Assembly: GCF_023156245.1 (NCBI RefSeq)
Contig: NZ_JAKZAH010000008.1
Location: forward strand, 1 to 64,000
Direction of reading: 5' to 3'
Length of the DNA: 64,000 nt
Origin: Marinobacter bryozoorum
GTDB lineage: Bacteria; Pseudomonadota; Gammaproteobacteria; Pseudomonadales; Oleiphilaceae
Below are positions 51,381 to 61,450 of this stretch, one piece after another. Made by a program: the position numbers and the translations under genes. Within the stretch, counting starts at the first letter, position 1; every line of letters starts with the position of its first letter. Below the pieces are notes generated by a model. That model was not told where the DNA came from, ran no database searches, and worked only from the letters and a program-made list of their open reading frames with translations.

Positions 51381-52358
51381 ATGACGTCAGCTGACCGCAA
51401 GGTGATCCATGTCGCTGTCGGGGTGATCTGGCGCGACGGTTGCGTTCTGATCGCCCGCCGCCCGGAGGCGGCCCACCAGGGTGGTCTGCTGGAGTTCCCC
51501 GGCGGCAAGGTGGAGCCAGGCGAGACTGTGCAGCAGGCGCTGGTTCGGGAGCTCCTCGAGGAAACTGCCATTACGGTGTGCGCTGAAAACCTGCAGCCAC
51601 TGATTGGCATTCGCCACGATTACGGCGACAAGGAGGTCTTCCTGGATGTCTGGGCGGCGGAAATATCCACAGGTGAGCCCCGGGGCCTGGAGGGCCAACC
51701 GGTATTCTGGATGGCTCCCGGGCAGTTGCAGGCAGGGGATTTTCCAGCCGCCAACCGGCCCATTATCTCCGCCGTCCGCCTGCCAGGCAGGCTTGCCATC
51801 AGCGGCGATGAGGTGTCACCCGAAGCGGTGGTTGGGCGCCTTCTGGATCGCTGGAGCCATACGGATACGCCGCTGGCGATTCTGAGGCTGCCGTCCATGT
51901 CTGCCCGGGACTACGCTGACACCGTCAGGCAGTGCCTTAGGCGTTTGCCTGGAGCCTCGCTGATGGTCCATGATCGCCCGGAGTTGCTGGCAGACCTGCC
52001 GGTCGCAGGCGTGCACCTGAGTTGGCGCCGGGCTGCCGCATTGAAGGAGCGCCCTGTACCGGCGGATTGCTGGTTTGGCGTTTCATGCCATAGCAGCGAG
52101 GAGCTGGCCCATGCGGCGGCGGTAGGTGCGGACTATGCGACCCTGGGGCCGGTGTTGCCGACACCGTCCCACCCGGGAAATGCCGGCACAGGCTGGGAAC
52201 ATTTCGCAGACATGGCTGCCCATGCGGTCATCCCGGTCTATGCCCTGGGTGGGGTTGGGCCAGGGCATCTACAAACGGCCTTACAGGCCGGGGGGCAGGG
52301 CATCGCGGGGATTTCCTGGTGGTGGCCGGCACGCACAACTGATTCGGAGGCACGATGA
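51381..52358 (+). CDS. mutT: Nudix hydrolase (MutT-like) fused to a ThiE-like domain
   Basis: 325 residues. Residues 1-130 form an 8-oxo-dGTPase-like nudix domain with box [22 protein letters not shown] starting at 41. After a short linker, residues about 175-325 resemble thiamine phosphate synthase ([50 protein letters not shown]). The ThiE active-site residues are degenerate (GVHLSW in place of GVHLGQED), so thiamine synthesis is unlikely. Similar fusions are known in pseudomonads. One base separates it from argJ. Confidence 0.9.
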   Translation: MTSADRKVIHVAVGVIWRDGCVLIARRPEAAHQGGLLEFPGGKVEPGETVQQALVRELLEETAITVCAENLQPLIGIRHDYGDKEVFLDVWAAEISTGEPRGLEGQPVFWMAPGQLQAGDFPAANRPIISAVRLPGRLAISGDEVSPEAVVGRLLDRWSHTDTPLAILRLPSMSARDYADTVRQCLRRLPGASLMVHDRPELLADLPVAGVHLSWRRAAALKERPVPADCWFGVSCHSSEELAHAAAVGADYATLGPVLPTPSHPGNAGTGWEHFADMAAHAVIPVYALGGVGPGHLQTALQAGGQGIAGISWWWPARTTDSEAR

Positions 52359-52831
52359 GCAAACTGACCCACCTGGATGACCAGGGCGCAGCTCGCATGG
52401 TGGATGTGGGTGACAAGTCGGTCACGCAACGGGAAGCGGTTGCGGAGGGGCGTATCCTGATGGACCCGAGAACCCTTGCCATGATTCTGGATGGTGAGCA
52501 TCCCAAGGGGGATGTGCTGGCGGTGGCCCGGGTTGCGGGCATTATGGCGGCCAAGAAAACCCATGAGCTGATTCCGCTGTGCCATGCGCTGAATCTCTCC
52601 TCTGTAAAACTGGCGTTTACGCCGGAGCAGGATCCTTCCTCGGTTCACATCGAGGCCCGTTGCAAGTTGTCCGGTCAGACCGGGGTGGAGATGGAGGCCC
52701 TTACCGCAGTGAGTGTGGCCGCGTTGACGCTGTACGATATGTGCAAGGCCGTGGACAAGGGCATGGAGATTACCGGGGTGCGGTTGCTGGAGAAGAAGGG
52801 CGGCCGCAGTGGGCATTGGCAAGCTGAATGA
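52355..52831 (+). CDS. moaC: Cyclic pyranopterin monophosphate synthase MoaC
   Basis: Second step of molybdenum cofactor synthesis; 158 residues, standard. Conserved [33 protein letters not shown] and [29 protein letters not shown]. Overlaps the nudix gene by four bases. No other moa gene is in the window. Confidence 0.97.
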   Translation: MSKLTHLDDQGAARMVDVGDKSVTQREAVAEGRILMDPRTLAMILDGEHPKGDVLAVARVAGIMAAKKTHELIPLCHALNLSSVKLAFTPEQDPSSVHIEARCKLSGQTGVEMEALTAVSVAALTLYDMCKAVDKGMEITGVRLLEKKGGRSGHWQAE

Positions 52832-53060
52832 TTTCGCTACGTGCAATTGGCCTTGGGGGAGGGCAGGTGCCGGAAAGCCCTACCCGGCACCCGGCCTCGA
52901 AGTCCGAGTAGGTCATCCGAACCTCCCTGTCTCGCGTATCAGAGGGCGTTCGTATCTCCGCAGGTGGTGTTAGAGGATATCGGCTATCTGGAACTACGCC
53001 GGGTGGCCGCCATCTGCTAGAATGCCCCGCTTACTGAACCAGCACTCATGAGGAACCACT
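52832..53060. other. moaC-ribA gap
   Basis: Contains one hairpin GGTGCCGG / CCGGCACC (52866-52873, 52884-52891) without a T-run, and a -10-like TAGAAT at 53018-53023 probably serving ribA with a poor -35. I find no FMN riboswitch signature. Confidence 0.45.
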
Positions 53061-53672
53061 GTGGCTGTTCGCTACATCCAGACCTGTCGCCTGCCTACCC
53101 CTTTCGGTGTCTTTGACATGCACGGTTTCGAGGAACCGGATACCGGCAAGGAGCATATTGCCCTGACCCTGGGTGATTTGAACAGTGACGAGCCCATGCT
53201 GGCCCGTACCCATTCTGAATGCCTGACCGGCGATGCCTTGTACAGCATGCGTTGTGACTGCGGCTACCAACTCGAGGAAGCCTTGCGGAGCATCGCCCGG
53301 GAGGGGCGTGGTATTCTGATGTACCTGCGCCAGGAAGGCCGTGGCATCGGTCTGTTGAACAAGATCCGGGCGTACAAGTTGCAGGACGAAGGGGCCGATA
53401 CGGTGGAGGCCAATGAGCGCCTGGGCTTTGCCGCTGACCTGCGGGACTACACCATGTGCAAGGACATGCTGGGTCATCTTGGCATCAGTAGCCTGAAACT
53501 AATGACCAACAATCCCCGCAAGGTGGATGCGTTGCGTTCGCTGGGCATCGATATCGCTGAGAGGGTCCCGCTCCATGTGGGGCGCAACCCCCACAACGAG
53601 CATTACCTCAACACCAAGCAGAGCAAGCTGGGCCACTGGCTGGAGACCCATCAGGACGACGATCCCCAGTAG
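53061..53672 (+). CDS. ribA: GTP cyclohydrolase II
   Basis: First step of riboflavin synthesis; 203 residues. Zinc ligands in [20 protein letters not shown] (C, C, C) and the substrate motif [24 protein letters not shown]. Stand-alone RibA, not fused to RibB. ATG or GTG start at 53061 with GAGGA upstream. Converges on dxs. Confidence 0.97.
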   Translation: MAVRYIQTCRLPTPFGVFDMHGFEEPDTGKEHIALTLGDLNSDEPMLARTHSECLTGDALYSMRCDCGYQLEEALRSIAREGRGILMYLRQEGRGIGLLNKIRAYKLQDEGADTVEANERLGFAADLRDYTMCKDMLGHLGISSLKLMTNNPRKVDALRSLGIDIAERVPLHVGRNPHNEHYLNTKQSKLGHWLETHQDDDPQ

Positions 53673-53808
53673 TATGGGAATCCGGGGGACTTTCTGCCGC
53701 GCAGACTCCAGGACCTGACTAGCCGATTTCACCCCGCCATATGCGGTCAGTAAGCGTTAACTCAATAGTTTGCCGGTAGTGGGGCGAGGGAAGCACCGAG
53801 GCGGCTTA

Positions 53809-55779
53809 TCAGGGAGCAGCCTTGAGGTCAGGCTCACGCCCAACCAGCCGCTTGCGAATCGACGCCTCAATACCCGCAGCACCCAGTCCCACTTCCGCCA
53901 ATAGCTCGCCGTGCTTGCCATGGTCCACATAGCGATCCGGCAGGCCCAATTGCAATACCGCCTTCGCGATACCTTCCCGGTTCAGGAATTCGGTCACCGC
54001 ACTGCCGGCGCCCCCGGCAATGGCATTCTCCTCCAGGGTAACCACCACCTCATGGGTGCTCACCAACTCCTTCACCAGGGCTTCGTCCAGTGGCTTCACA
54101 AAGCGCATGTCGGCAACCGTCGCATTGAGCTTGTCAGCGGCCTCCAGGGCGGCTGGCAGGCGGGTGCCGAAGTTCAGGATAGCTATCGACTCCCCCTCGC
54201 GCACAACACGACCACGACCGACAGGCAGAGGCTGGAGTTGCTGTTCAATGACTGCGCCCGGGCCCGTGCCCCGTGGGTAGCGAACGGCTGCTGGGCCCTC
54301 GTGCATCAGCCCGGTCTGCAGCAACTGGCGGGTCTCGTTTTCATCAGAGGGTGTCATGACCACCATGTTCGGAATACAGCGAAGGTAACTCAGGTCAAAC
54401 GCGCCGGCGTGGGTGGGGCCGTCTTCGCCCACCAGGCCTGCCCGGTCAATGGCGAAGAGTACGTCCAGGTTCTGGATTGCCACATCGTGTATCAGCTGGT
54501 CGTAGGCCCGCTGCAGGAAGGTGGAATAGATGGCCACTACCGGCTTGGCGCCGTCGCAGGCCAGGCCGGCCGCCAGGGTAACCGCGTGCTGTTCGGCGAT
54601 GGCCACGTCATGGTAACGGTCCGGGAAGCGCTCTGAGAACGCCAGCAGGTCGGACCCTTCGCACATGGCGGGGGTAATGCCGACAATGCGCTCGTCCTGT
54701 TCAGCAGCGTCACAGAGCCACTGGCCGAAGACGTTGGCGTACTTGGGAAGCTTGGGTTTCGGCTTTACCGGCTCCGGCTTGCTGGCAGGCACCGGCTCGA
54801 TCTTGTTGATGGCGTGGTAGCCAATGGGATCTTCCTCGGCCGGGGCGAAGCCCTTGCCCTTGCGGGTCACCACATGGAGGAACTGGGGGCCGCCCAGCTC
54901 GCGGATATTCTCCAGGGTTTCCACCAGCAATGGCAGGTCGTGGCCATCAATGGGGCCGATGTAGTTGAAGCCCAGTTCTTCGAACAGGGTGCCGGGGGCG
55001 ATCATGCCCTTGAAGTGTTCCTCGGTCTTGCGGGCCAGGGCCATCAGGGGCGGGGCTGCCTGCAGCACGCGCTTGCTGCTGTCCCGCATCTGGTTGTAGG
55101 TGCGGCTGGAAAGCAGGCGGGCGAAATAGTTGGACAGCCCGCCGACATTCTTGGAGATGGACATGTCGTTGTCATTGAGGATGACGAGCATGTCCGCGTC
55201 CAGGTGGCCGGCATGGTTCAGCGCCTCGAACGCCATACCGGCTGTCATGGCGCCGTCACCGATAACCGCGATACTGTGACGACCACTCTGCTGCTGCCGT
55301 GCAGCCAGCGCCATGCCCAGGGCAGCGCTGATGGAAGTGCTGGAGTGGCCCACGCCGAAGGTGTCGTACTGGCTTTCCGAGCGCTTGGGGAAGCCGGCGA
55401 GGCCGCCTTTCTGGCGGATACTGCCCATCCGTTCGCGACGGCCGGTCAGGATCTTGTGGGGGTAGGCCTGGTGACCTACATCCCAGACCAGGCGGTCTTC
55501 CGGGGTATTGAAGACGTAGTGCAGGGCAAGGGTCAGTTCCAGCACCCCGAGCCCGGCCCCGAAATGACCGCCGGTCTGACCGACGGTCCACAGCAGGAAT
55601 GCCCGCAGTTCCCGGGCCAGGGTCGGTAATTCATCATCCGACAGCAGGCGCAGCTGGTCCGGTGCATCAATGCGGTCCAGCAGCGGGGTGTGGGGCCGCT
55701 GAGCGGGGATTTCCTTGAAAATATATGTGTCCTGCATCCGTCCGGGTCTTGTGTCGGTGACTTCAGGGCTGTTCGGCAT
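53809..55779 (-). CDS. dxs: 1-deoxy-D-xylulose-5-phosphate synthase
   Basis: Thiamine-diphosphate enzyme, first step of the MEP isoprenoid pathway; 656 residues from the first ATG. That exceeds the usual 620-630; an ATG at 55737 with a weak GGACGG site gives 642 and may be the true start. Thiamine-binding [19 protein letters not shown] ... NDNDMSIS and catalytic region [16 protein letters not shown] are intact. Last gene of xseB-ispA-dxs. Confidence 0.96.
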   Translation of the reverse strand: MPNSPEVTDTRPGRMQDTYIFKEIPAQRPHTPLLDRIDAPDQLRLLSDDELPTLARELRAFLLWTVGQTGGHFGAGLGVLELTLALHYVFNTPEDRLVWDVGHQAYPHKILTGRRERMGSIRQKGGLAGFPKRSESQYDTFGVGHSSTSISAALGMALAARQQQSGRHSIAVIGDGAMTAGMAFEALNHAGHLDADMLVILNDNDMSISKNVGGLSNYFARLLSSRTYNQMRDSSKRVLQAAPPLMALARKTEEHFKGMIAPGTLFEELGFNYIGPIDGHDLPLLVETLENIRELGGPQFLHVVTRKGKGFAPAEEDPIGYHAINKIEPVPASKPEPVKPKPKLPKYANVFGQWLCDAAEQDERIVGITPAMCEGSDLLAFSERFPDRYHDVAIAEQHAVTLAAGLACDGAKPVVAIYSTFLQRAYDQLIHDVAIQNLDVLFAIDRAGLVGEDGPTHAGAFDLSYLRCIPNMVVMTPSDENETRQLLQTGLMHEGPAAVRYPRGTGPGAVIEQQLQPLPVGRGRVVREGESIAILNFGTRLPAALEAADKLNATVADMRFVKPLDEALVKELVSTHEVVVTLEENAIAGGAGSAVTEFLNREGIAKAVLQLGLPDRYVDHGKHGELLAEVGLGAAGIEASIRKRLVGREPDLKAAP

Positions 55780-55844
55780 GGTTCAGCGGCCGGCAGTCCT
55801 TCTGGCTATAAAAGGGGCATTATAGGCCATGGGGCAGCGGGGGG

Positions 55845-56744
55845 TCAGTAGCGCCTTGACACTACGAACTCCGCCATGCCCCTGAGGGCGTCTGCCTCGG
55901 GACCGAACCCTGACAGACTGTCCCGGCACTGCTCCAACAGTGTGGCAAGGTAGGCCCGGGCGCCGTCAACCCCCATCAACGCTGGGTAGGTGGGTTTGCT
56001 GCGGGCAGCATCCGAGCCCTGGGGCTTGCCGATGATGCTGGTGTCGCCCTCGATGTCCAGTAGATCGTCCTGAACCTGGAACGCCAGGCCGATAGCCCGG
56101 GCGTAGTGGTCCAGTGAATCATGGTGCGAGGGTCCTCCCGCTGCGGCCGGCACTGACAGAACCCCCAGCCGGACGCTGGCCTCGATCAGTGCCCCGGTTT
56201 TGCGTCGGTGCATCTGCTCGAGTTGTTCCAGTGACAGGTCCCTTCCTACAGCCCCCAGGTCAATTGCCTGGCCACCTACCATGCCACCAGTGCCACTGGC
56301 CGCGGCGAGTTTCTGAACCATTGCCAGGCGGGTGTCTGCGGTCAGTGAGTGGGCGCCGGCCAGCCACTCGAACGCCAGGGCCTGCAGGGCATCGCCTGCC
56401 AGGATAGCGGTCGCCTGGTCGAAGCGGATGTGGGTGGTGGGGCGCCCACGACGAAGGTCATCGTCATCCATGGCGGGCAGGTCGTCATGGATCAGGGAGT
56501 AGGCATGGATCAGCTCCACGGCACAGGCGCAAACCAGTGCCTGTTCGGGTTCACCGCCGACAGCACAGGCGGCAGCCATGGCCAGGGCCGGGCGTATGCG
56601 CTTGCCGCCGCCCAATACGCTATAGCGCATGGCTTCGTGCAGGCGGCCGGGGGCTTCCTCGGTCGCCGGCAGGCGTTCTTCCAGTGCGTGGTCGGTGAGC
56701 GCGGCGCAGGTGGCGAGGAAGTCTTCGGTACGGGCGTAGGGCAT
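55845..56744 (-). CDS. ispA: Farnesyl diphosphate synthase (polyprenyl synthetase family)
   Basis: 299 residues. The two aspartate-rich prenyl-diphosphate motifs are present: DDLPAMDDDDLRRGRPTTH (first) and FQVQDDLLDIEGD (second). It extends isoprenyl units to C15 and lies between xseB and dxs, the conserved order. Starts two bases after the xseB stop. Confidence 0.95.
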   Translation of the reverse strand: MPYARTEDFLATCAALTDHALEERLPATEEAPGRLHEAMRYSVLGGGKRIRPALAMAAACAVGGEPEQALVCACAVELIHAYSLIHDDLPAMDDDDLRRGRPTTHIRFDQATAILAGDALQALAFEWLAGAHSLTADTRLAMVQKLAAASGTGGMVGGQAIDLGAVGRDLSLEQLEQMHRRKTGALIEASVRLGVLSVPAAAGGPSHHDSLDHYARAIGLAFQVQDDLLDIEGDTSIIGKPQGSDAARSKPTYPALMGVDGARAYLATLLEQCRDSLSGFGPEADALRGMAEFVVSRRY

Positions 56745-56746
56745 GG

Positions 56747-57013
56747 TCAGCCAGTCTCCCCGCCGCTCTCTGGCGGGTTGAACGGCCGGGTTTCCAGGCT
56801 GCCGTCGTCCCGCTCCACCAGTTGCTGTACACGCTGCTCAGCCTGGCGAAGGGCCTGCTGGCATTCGCGAGTCAGTCGGACGCCCCGCTCGAAGGCGCCA
56901 AGGGATTGCTCCAGGGAAAGCTCGCCCTGCTCAAGGTCCCGCACCAGGCCCTCGAGTTCGGCCAGTGATTTTTCGAAATCGGCGATGGATGTGGTGTCCG
57001 GGGTATCAGCCAT
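56747..57013 (-). CDS. xseB: Exodeoxyribonuclease VII small subunit
   Basis: 88 residues, starting [45 protein letters not shown], the invariant XseB helix pair. Codons above the ATG at 57013 lie in the gap and were excluded. First gene of the xseB-ispA-dxs operon. Confidence 0.93.
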   Translation of the reverse strand: MADTPDTTSIADFEKSLAELEGLVRDLEQGELSLEQSLGAFERGVRLTRECQQALRQAEQRVQQLVERDDGSLETRPFNPPESGGETG

Positions 57014-57111
57014 GGGGCTCTCCGTCAGATTCACGAAGGGGTGTCCGGGGGTCTTGCAAGACAGGACATCGGGTTCGGGGAGTATACCAGAGCGATCCGT
57101 CCTGCCGAACC

Positions 57112-57897
57112 TCAAGTCACACCAGGGCCCGGTCGCTTCCAGCAGAATCGTTGCTGCTCGCCCTGGCGCCCCTCGCGTTCCCACTGCTGCTCTGTCACCC
57201 GGACTTCTCCGGAACGAGCGACCGTGACCACCGTGCTGGCCCGAGTGCCATAGAAATCCGACGTAATAAACGGAGAGGACAGGAAGCGCTCCTGTTCGAT
57301 TCCGATACCGGTATCCGGCAACAGGTGGTCAGGTGCTGGTGTGTTATCCCCCAGCGGTTCGAGCAGCATGTCGTGTAACGAATCTGGCTGTTGCGGGTTG
57401 CAGGTGGCAAGGTTGCTGCGCAGTTGCTCGCGCAGCCTGACCAGCTTGGGCCAGGGGCTTTGCAGCAGGTGGTTGCTGAGCCCATAGGTGCCCCGGTGGA
57501 GCCGGCGGCCAGGGTGGGCATCGCGGTTACTGTAATACCATCCCTCCCGGCCGGTTAGCTGGACCAGGTTGAAGCCCGCGTAGAGATTGCCATTGTCGGC
57601 CAGGTGCTGTTTCAGTTCATCAACCGGTTGCTCAAGCGCCAGTATCGGCAGCTTGCCGCGAGTGAGTCGCCCTGGTTCACCGCTACCCTCGCGTACGTTG
57701 GTTACTGCAGTGATTGTGCCGTTGGCGGATACCGCCAGCCAGGTGCCGCCGGAGCGATCATCACGACCCGCCAGGTAGTGATTGCCAGGCCACCAGTGCA
57801 TAGGGGTGGTCGGGCGGTCATAGAACTCGTCCCGATTGGCGGCCAGCACCAGGGGAAACTCAGGGTGTTGGTCGATGGCAAACAGTATCAGGCACAT
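57112..57897 (-). CDS. NRDE-domain protein (TANGO2-like)
   Basis: 261 residues starting [38 protein letters not shown], which contains the family's NRDE tetrad at about 21-24 with the N-terminal cysteine that suggests an Ntn-hydrolase-like fold. Function in bacteria is unsettled; eukaryotic TANGO2 has been linked to heme handling. It is 98 bp upstream of xseB on the same strand. Confidence 0.88.
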   Translation of the reverse strand: MCLILFAIDQHPEFPLVLAANRDEFYDRPTTPMHWWPGNHYLAGRDDRSGGTWLAVSANGTITAVTNVREGSGEPGRLTRGKLPILALEQPVDELKQHLADNGNLYAGFNLVQLTGREGWYYSNRDAHPGRRLHRGTYGLSNHLLQSPWPKLVRLREQLRSNLATCNPQQPDSLHDMLLEPLGDNTPAPDHLLPDTGIGIEQERFLSSPFITSDFYGTRASTVVTVARSGEVRVTEQQWEREGRQGEQQRFCWKRPGPGVT

Positions 57898-58013
57898 AGG
57901 GTTTCCATGGCAGTGGCTAAGACAGAGTCAGGTGGGCACGGCGCCGGGCCGGTGCTTGGCCACCATCGTTTGTGTATGATACACGCTTTGTTTTTCAACG
58001 AACGGCGGTGCTT

Positions 58014-58808
58014 ATGTCCCTGGTTATGGTATTCGGACTTTACCTCGCCCTCGGCGCCCTGGCTGGCACCCTGGCAGGGCTGTTCGGTATTGGCGGTGGT
58101 CTGGTCATCGTGCCGGTGCTGATTTTCAGTTTCGGAATGCAGGGTATCAGTGGCGAGATTGCCGCGCACCTGGCCGTGGGCACGTCCCTGGCGACCATTG
58201 TGTTCACATCCATCAGCTCGGTTCGCTCCCACCACCTCAAAGGTGCGGTGCGCTGGGAGGTCTTCCAGCCCATGGTGGCCGGGATTGTGGTGGGTGCAGC
58301 CCTTGGGGCCTGGACGGCCTCGTTGCTGAGTGGCCCGGTACTGGAACTGGTGATTGGTGTCTTTGTCATCCTGGTGGGCCTCAAGATGTTGCTGGACATC
58401 AATCCGAAAACCGCCCGCCCGGTTCCGGGTCACGGGGGACTGGCCGGTGCCGGTGGCGTGATTGGCTGGGCATCCGCCATTTTTGGTATTGGCGGTGGTA
58501 CCCTGACGGTCCCTTTCCTGAGCTGGCGAAGTGTGCCCATGCAACAGGCGGTGGCCACATCCGCCGCATGCGGTCTGCCCATTGCCATTGCGGGGGCAAC
58601 CACCAACCTGTGGACCGGCTGGGGGCATCCGGCACTACCCGACTACGCGGTCGGTTTCGTGTACCTGCCGGCGCTGATTGGTATCGTTGCCACCAGTGTA
58701 TTGTTCGCCCGTTTCGGCGCCACCCTGGCGCACCGGCTGGATGCAAAGCTGCTCAAGCGGTTGTTTGCCGTCCTGTTGCTGATCGTCGGCGCTCGCTTCC
58801 TTCTCTGA
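58014..58808 (+). CDS. TauE/SafE-family sulfite/organosulfonate exporter-like permease
   Basis: 264 residues, seven or eight hydrophobic helices. Two repeats carry the family glycine motif: GTLAGLFGIGGGLVIVP and GWASAIFGIGGGTLTVP. The ATG at 58014 begins the first helix; codons above it are hydrophilic and lack a site. Substrate unknown. Lies nine bases before lgt, perhaps cotranscribed. Confidence 0.9.
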   Translation: MSLVMVFGLYLALGALAGTLAGLFGIGGGLVIVPVLIFSFGMQGISGEIAAHLAVGTSLATIVFTSISSVRSHHLKGAVRWEVFQPMVAGIVVGAALGAWTASLLSGPVLELVIGVFVILVGLKMLLDINPKTARPVPGHGGLAGAGGVIGWASAIFGIGGGTLTVPFLSWRSVPMQQAVATSAACGLPIAIAGATTNLWTGWGHPALPDYAVGFVYLPALIGIVATSVLFARFGATLAHRLDAKLLKRLFAVLLLIVGARFLL

Positions 58809-58817
58809 GGTTTCTCA

Positions 58818-59606
58818 ATGCTCAATCACCCGCAAATTGACCCGGTGGCCATCTCCCTGGGGCCACTGAAGATTCACTGGTACGGTCTGACCTACCTGGT
58901 CGGCTTTGCCGTCGGCTGGTGGCTGGGCAAGCTCCGGGCCCGCAAGGACTGGACGCCGGTGAACGAACAGCAAGTGGGCGACCTGCTGTTCTATATTGCC
59001 CTGGGGGTTATTCTGGGTGGACGCTTTGGCTACGTGGTGTTTTACAATTTTGACCAGTTCCTCGGGGACCCGCTTTGGCTGCTGCGGGTGTGGGAAGGAG
59101 GGATGTCCTTCCACGGTGGCCTGATTGGCGTGATGCTGGCGATGTGGTGGTATGGCCGTAAAATCGGCAGTAGTTTCTTTCGGATTGCGGACTTCGTGGC
59201 GCCCCTGGTACCGGTTGGCCTGGGCGCTGGCCGGATCGGTAATTTCATTAACGGCGAACTGTGGGGCAAGCCGACCGATGTGCCCTGGGGCATGGTGTTT
59301 CCCCAGGCGCCCGACGCCCTGGCACGCCACCCCTCCCAGCTCTACCAGTTTGCGCTGGAGGGTGTGGCCCTGTTCGTGGTCCTGTGGCTGTTCTCTTCCA
59401 AACCTCGCCCGACCATGGCAGTCTCCGGACTGTTTCTGATCCTTTACGGATGCTTCCGGGTGATCAATGAATTCTTCCGTCAGCCGGACCCCCAGCTGGG
59501 GTACCTTGCCTTTGACTGGCTCACCATGGGACAACTGCTTTCCCTGCCCATGGTGATCGCCGGTATGGCGCTGATGGCGTTTGCCTACAGGGGCGCAAAG
59601 TCATGA
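58818..59606 (+). CDS. lgt: Prolipoprotein diacylglyceryl transferase
   Basis: 262-residue membrane enzyme that adds diacylglycerol to the lipobox cysteine of lipoproteins (for example the LpoA encoded here). Lgt signature [11 protein letters not shown], the essential [12 protein letters not shown] and the motif [13 protein letters not shown] with its invariant arginine are visible. Overlaps thyA by four bases. Confidence 0.97.
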   Translation: MLNHPQIDPVAISLGPLKIHWYGLTYLVGFAVGWWLGKLRARKDWTPVNEQQVGDLLFYIALGVILGGRFGYVVFYNFDQFLGDPLWLLRVWEGGMSFHGGLIGVMLAMWWYGRKIGSSFFRIADFVAPLVPVGLGAGRIGNFINGELWGKPTDVPWGMVFPQAPDALARHPSQLYQFALEGVALFVVLWLFSSKPRPTMAVSGLFLILYGCFRVINEFFRQPDPQLGYLAFDWLTMGQLLSLPMVIAGMALMAFAYRGAKS

Positions 59607-60442
59607 AAGCCTATCTCGAATTGATGAAGGATGTGGTCGCCACCGGTACCGACAAGGGCGACCGCACCGGCGTGGGTACACGCTCGGTGTTTGGCCGGCA
59701 GTTGCGGTTTGACCTGGAACAGGGCTTTCCGCTACTCACCACCAAGAAGGTACACCTGCGCAGCATTATCTATGAGTTGCTGTGGTTCCTGCAGGGTTCG
59801 ACAGACAACAACTGGCTGCGGGAGCGGAAGGTCTCGATCTGGGACGAGTGGGCCCTGGATAACGGTGATCTGGGTCCAATCTACGGCAAGCAGTGGCGAA
59901 GCTGGCAGTGCCCGGACGGTCGGGTGGTGGATCAGATCAGCGAGGTGATCGAGCAGATCCGCACCAAGCCGAACTCCCGTCGACATATTGTGACGGCGTG
60001 GAACCCGGCGGAGCTGCCGGATGAGTCCATGAGTCCCCAGGATAATGCCCGTGAGGGTCGTATGGCGCTGGCGCCGTGCCATTGCCTGTTCCAGTTCTAT
60101 GTGGCGGACGGACGGCTGTCCTGTCAGCTGTACCAGCGCAGCGCCGACCTGTTCCTCGGGGTGCCGTTCAATATTGCCTCCTACAGTTTGCTGACCCATA
60201 TGATTGCTCAGCAGTGTGACCTGGAGGTAGGGGAGTTTGTGCACACCTTCGGGGACTGCCATCTTTACCAGAACCACCTGACGGATGACATTGTGTTCGA
60301 GCAACTCAAGCGCAAGCCGGGCCGGTTGCCTACGCTGAGGATCTTGCGGAAGCCGGATTCGATTTTCGAGTATCAGTATGAGGACTTCGAAATCGAGGGG
60401 TATGAGCCGCAGGGTGTTATCAAGGCGCCTATTGCTGTTTAG
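59603..60442 (+). CDS. thyA: Thymidylate synthase
   Basis: Makes dTMP from dUMP; 279 residues, slightly longer than E. coli (264) owing to a short insert [13 protein letters not shown] before the active site. Catalytic cysteine C159 in [24 protein letters not shown] and [21 protein letters not shown] bind substrate. Overlaps lgt, an arrangement common in gammaproteobacteria. Confidence 0.97.
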   Translation: MKAYLELMKDVVATGTDKGDRTGVGTRSVFGRQLRFDLEQGFPLLTTKKVHLRSIIYELLWFLQGSTDNNWLRERKVSIWDEWALDNGDLGPIYGKQWRSWQCPDGRVVDQISEVIEQIRTKPNSRRHIVTAWNPAELPDESMSPQDNAREGRMALAPCHCLFQFYVADGRLSCQLYQRSADLFLGVPFNIASYSLLTHMIAQQCDLEVGEFVHTFGDCHLYQNHLTDDIVFEQLKRKPGRLPTLRILRKPDSIFEYQYEDFEIEGYEPQGVIKAPIAV

Positions 60443-60552
60443 TCCGATTGGTTGGGCAGGCCAGCGTCTTCTCAAGGTGGAGCTTGAGACCTCTTTCAAG
60501 TCGGAACCTGAGGCTTTATTCAAACCGACACTCCGGTGTCCACGCACGGCCA
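60443..60552. other. Gap between thyA and palindromic element 2
   Basis: About 110 bp without a gene. It includes a small inverted repeat CTCAAG / CTTGAG (60472-60489) close to the thyA stop; no T-run follows. Confidence 0.4.
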
Positions 60553-60646
60553 GCTGGGGACCCTTTCCGGAACACGCCGCAAGTACGTCCATGTAGGCTC
60601 TTCGAAAAGGTCCCTCTTTTCGAAGGTTCCGGAAAGGGTCCCCAGC
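60553..60646. repeat. Nested palindromic repeat element, copy 2
   Basis: A 20-bp perfect outer stem (60553-60572 with 60627-60646). The one-sided core begins ACACGCCG and contains GTACGTCCATGTAGGCTC. The inner hairpin 60600-60609 / 60616-60625 has loop GTCCCT. Same orientation as copy 1, opposite to copy 3. A partial core remnant (CGTACGTCCATAGTG) follows at about 60651-60665. Confidence 0.88.
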
Positions 60647-60786
60647 CACCCGTACGTCCATAGTGACGAGTTCGGCAGATAGTGTTTTGCCCGGTCTGGG
60701 CCCGGCTTTGCTGCTCCGCACTGCAAAAAAATCTGATGTTGGCCTCGTTTGTACTTTCAGGCTACGCCAAGGGTTTGAAGGACTGA

Positions 60787-60884
60787 TGTCGGGGGGTGGT
60801 TTCCGGGACCCTCAAAAAGAGGGACCTTTTTGAGGAGCCTACATGGACGTACTTGCGGCGTGTCCCGGAAACCACCCCCCGACA
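60787..60884. repeat. Nested palindromic repeat element, copy 3 (inverted)
   Basis: A 23-bp perfect outer stem (60787-60809 with 60862-60884). The inner hairpin 60810-60819 / 60826-60835 has loop AGGGAC, that is GTCCCT on the minus strand. Read on the minus strand, the core is identical to copy 2 over about 29 bases although the stems differ. Ends about 54 bp before folA. Confidence 0.88.
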
Positions 60885-60937
60885 GCAGGCCCGCCCCCGA
60901 AACCCGAAAACACGGAACAAAGTAAGGACCCTGAAAG

Positions 60938-61450
60938 ATGAGAAAAGCCCTGATCGTAGCCATGTCCCGCAACCGGGTTATTGGCCGTAATAACAAATTG
61001 CCGTGGTATTTGCCCGGGGACCTGAAGTATTTCAAGCAGGCCACAATGGGCAAGCCCATCATCATGGGGCGCAGGACCTGGGAATCTATTGGCAAAGCCC
61101 TGCCGGGAAGACTGAACATCGTGGTGTCTTCAAACGAGCTGGAGTTGCCACCGGGTGTGGCGAAGGTCGAGACTCTGGACGAGGCCTTCAAGAAGGCCGA
61201 AGCCCAGGCCATGCTGGATGGTGTGGATGAAGTGATGGTGATCGGTGGGGGGCAGATCTACGAGGCGGTGCTGCCGGACATCGACCGCATCTACATTACC
61301 CAGGTCCATGCCGAGATAGAGGGCGATGCCTTCTTCCCGGAAATCGACCTGGAGCAATGGCAGGAAATCGGACGGGAGGATTTCTCCGCGTCCGATAATA
61401 ATCCCTACGACTACAGCTTTGTGGTGTACCAGCGGCCTCAGTCTGCCTGA
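60938..61450 (+). CDS. folA: Dihydrofolate reductase
   Basis: 170 residues. Starts MRKALIVAMSRNRVIGRNNKLPWYLPGDLKYFKQAT, with the catalytic aspartate in PGDLKYF; NADPH-binding IIMGRRTWESIG and VIGGGQIYE are present. It regenerates tetrahydrofolate after ThyA, whose gene is 0.5 kb upstream. Its last 13 bases overlap the convergent DEAD-box helicase gene. Confidence 0.96.
   Translation: MRKALIVAMSRNRVIGRNNKLPWYLPGDLKYFKQATMGKPIIMGRRTWESIGKALPGRLNIVVSSNELELPPGVAKVETLDEAFKKAEAQAMLDGVDEVMVIGGGQIYEAVLPDIDRIYITQVHAEIEGDAFFPEIDLEQWQEIGREDFSASDNNPYDYSFVVYQRPQSA

Noticed and set aside
52866-52891. Hairpin after moaC as another copy of the nested palindromic element
   Set aside because: It lacks the conserved core and the inner hairpin.
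52832-53060. FMN riboswitch before ribA
   Set aside because: The conserved FMN aptamer blocks were not found; only a simple GC hairpin is present.
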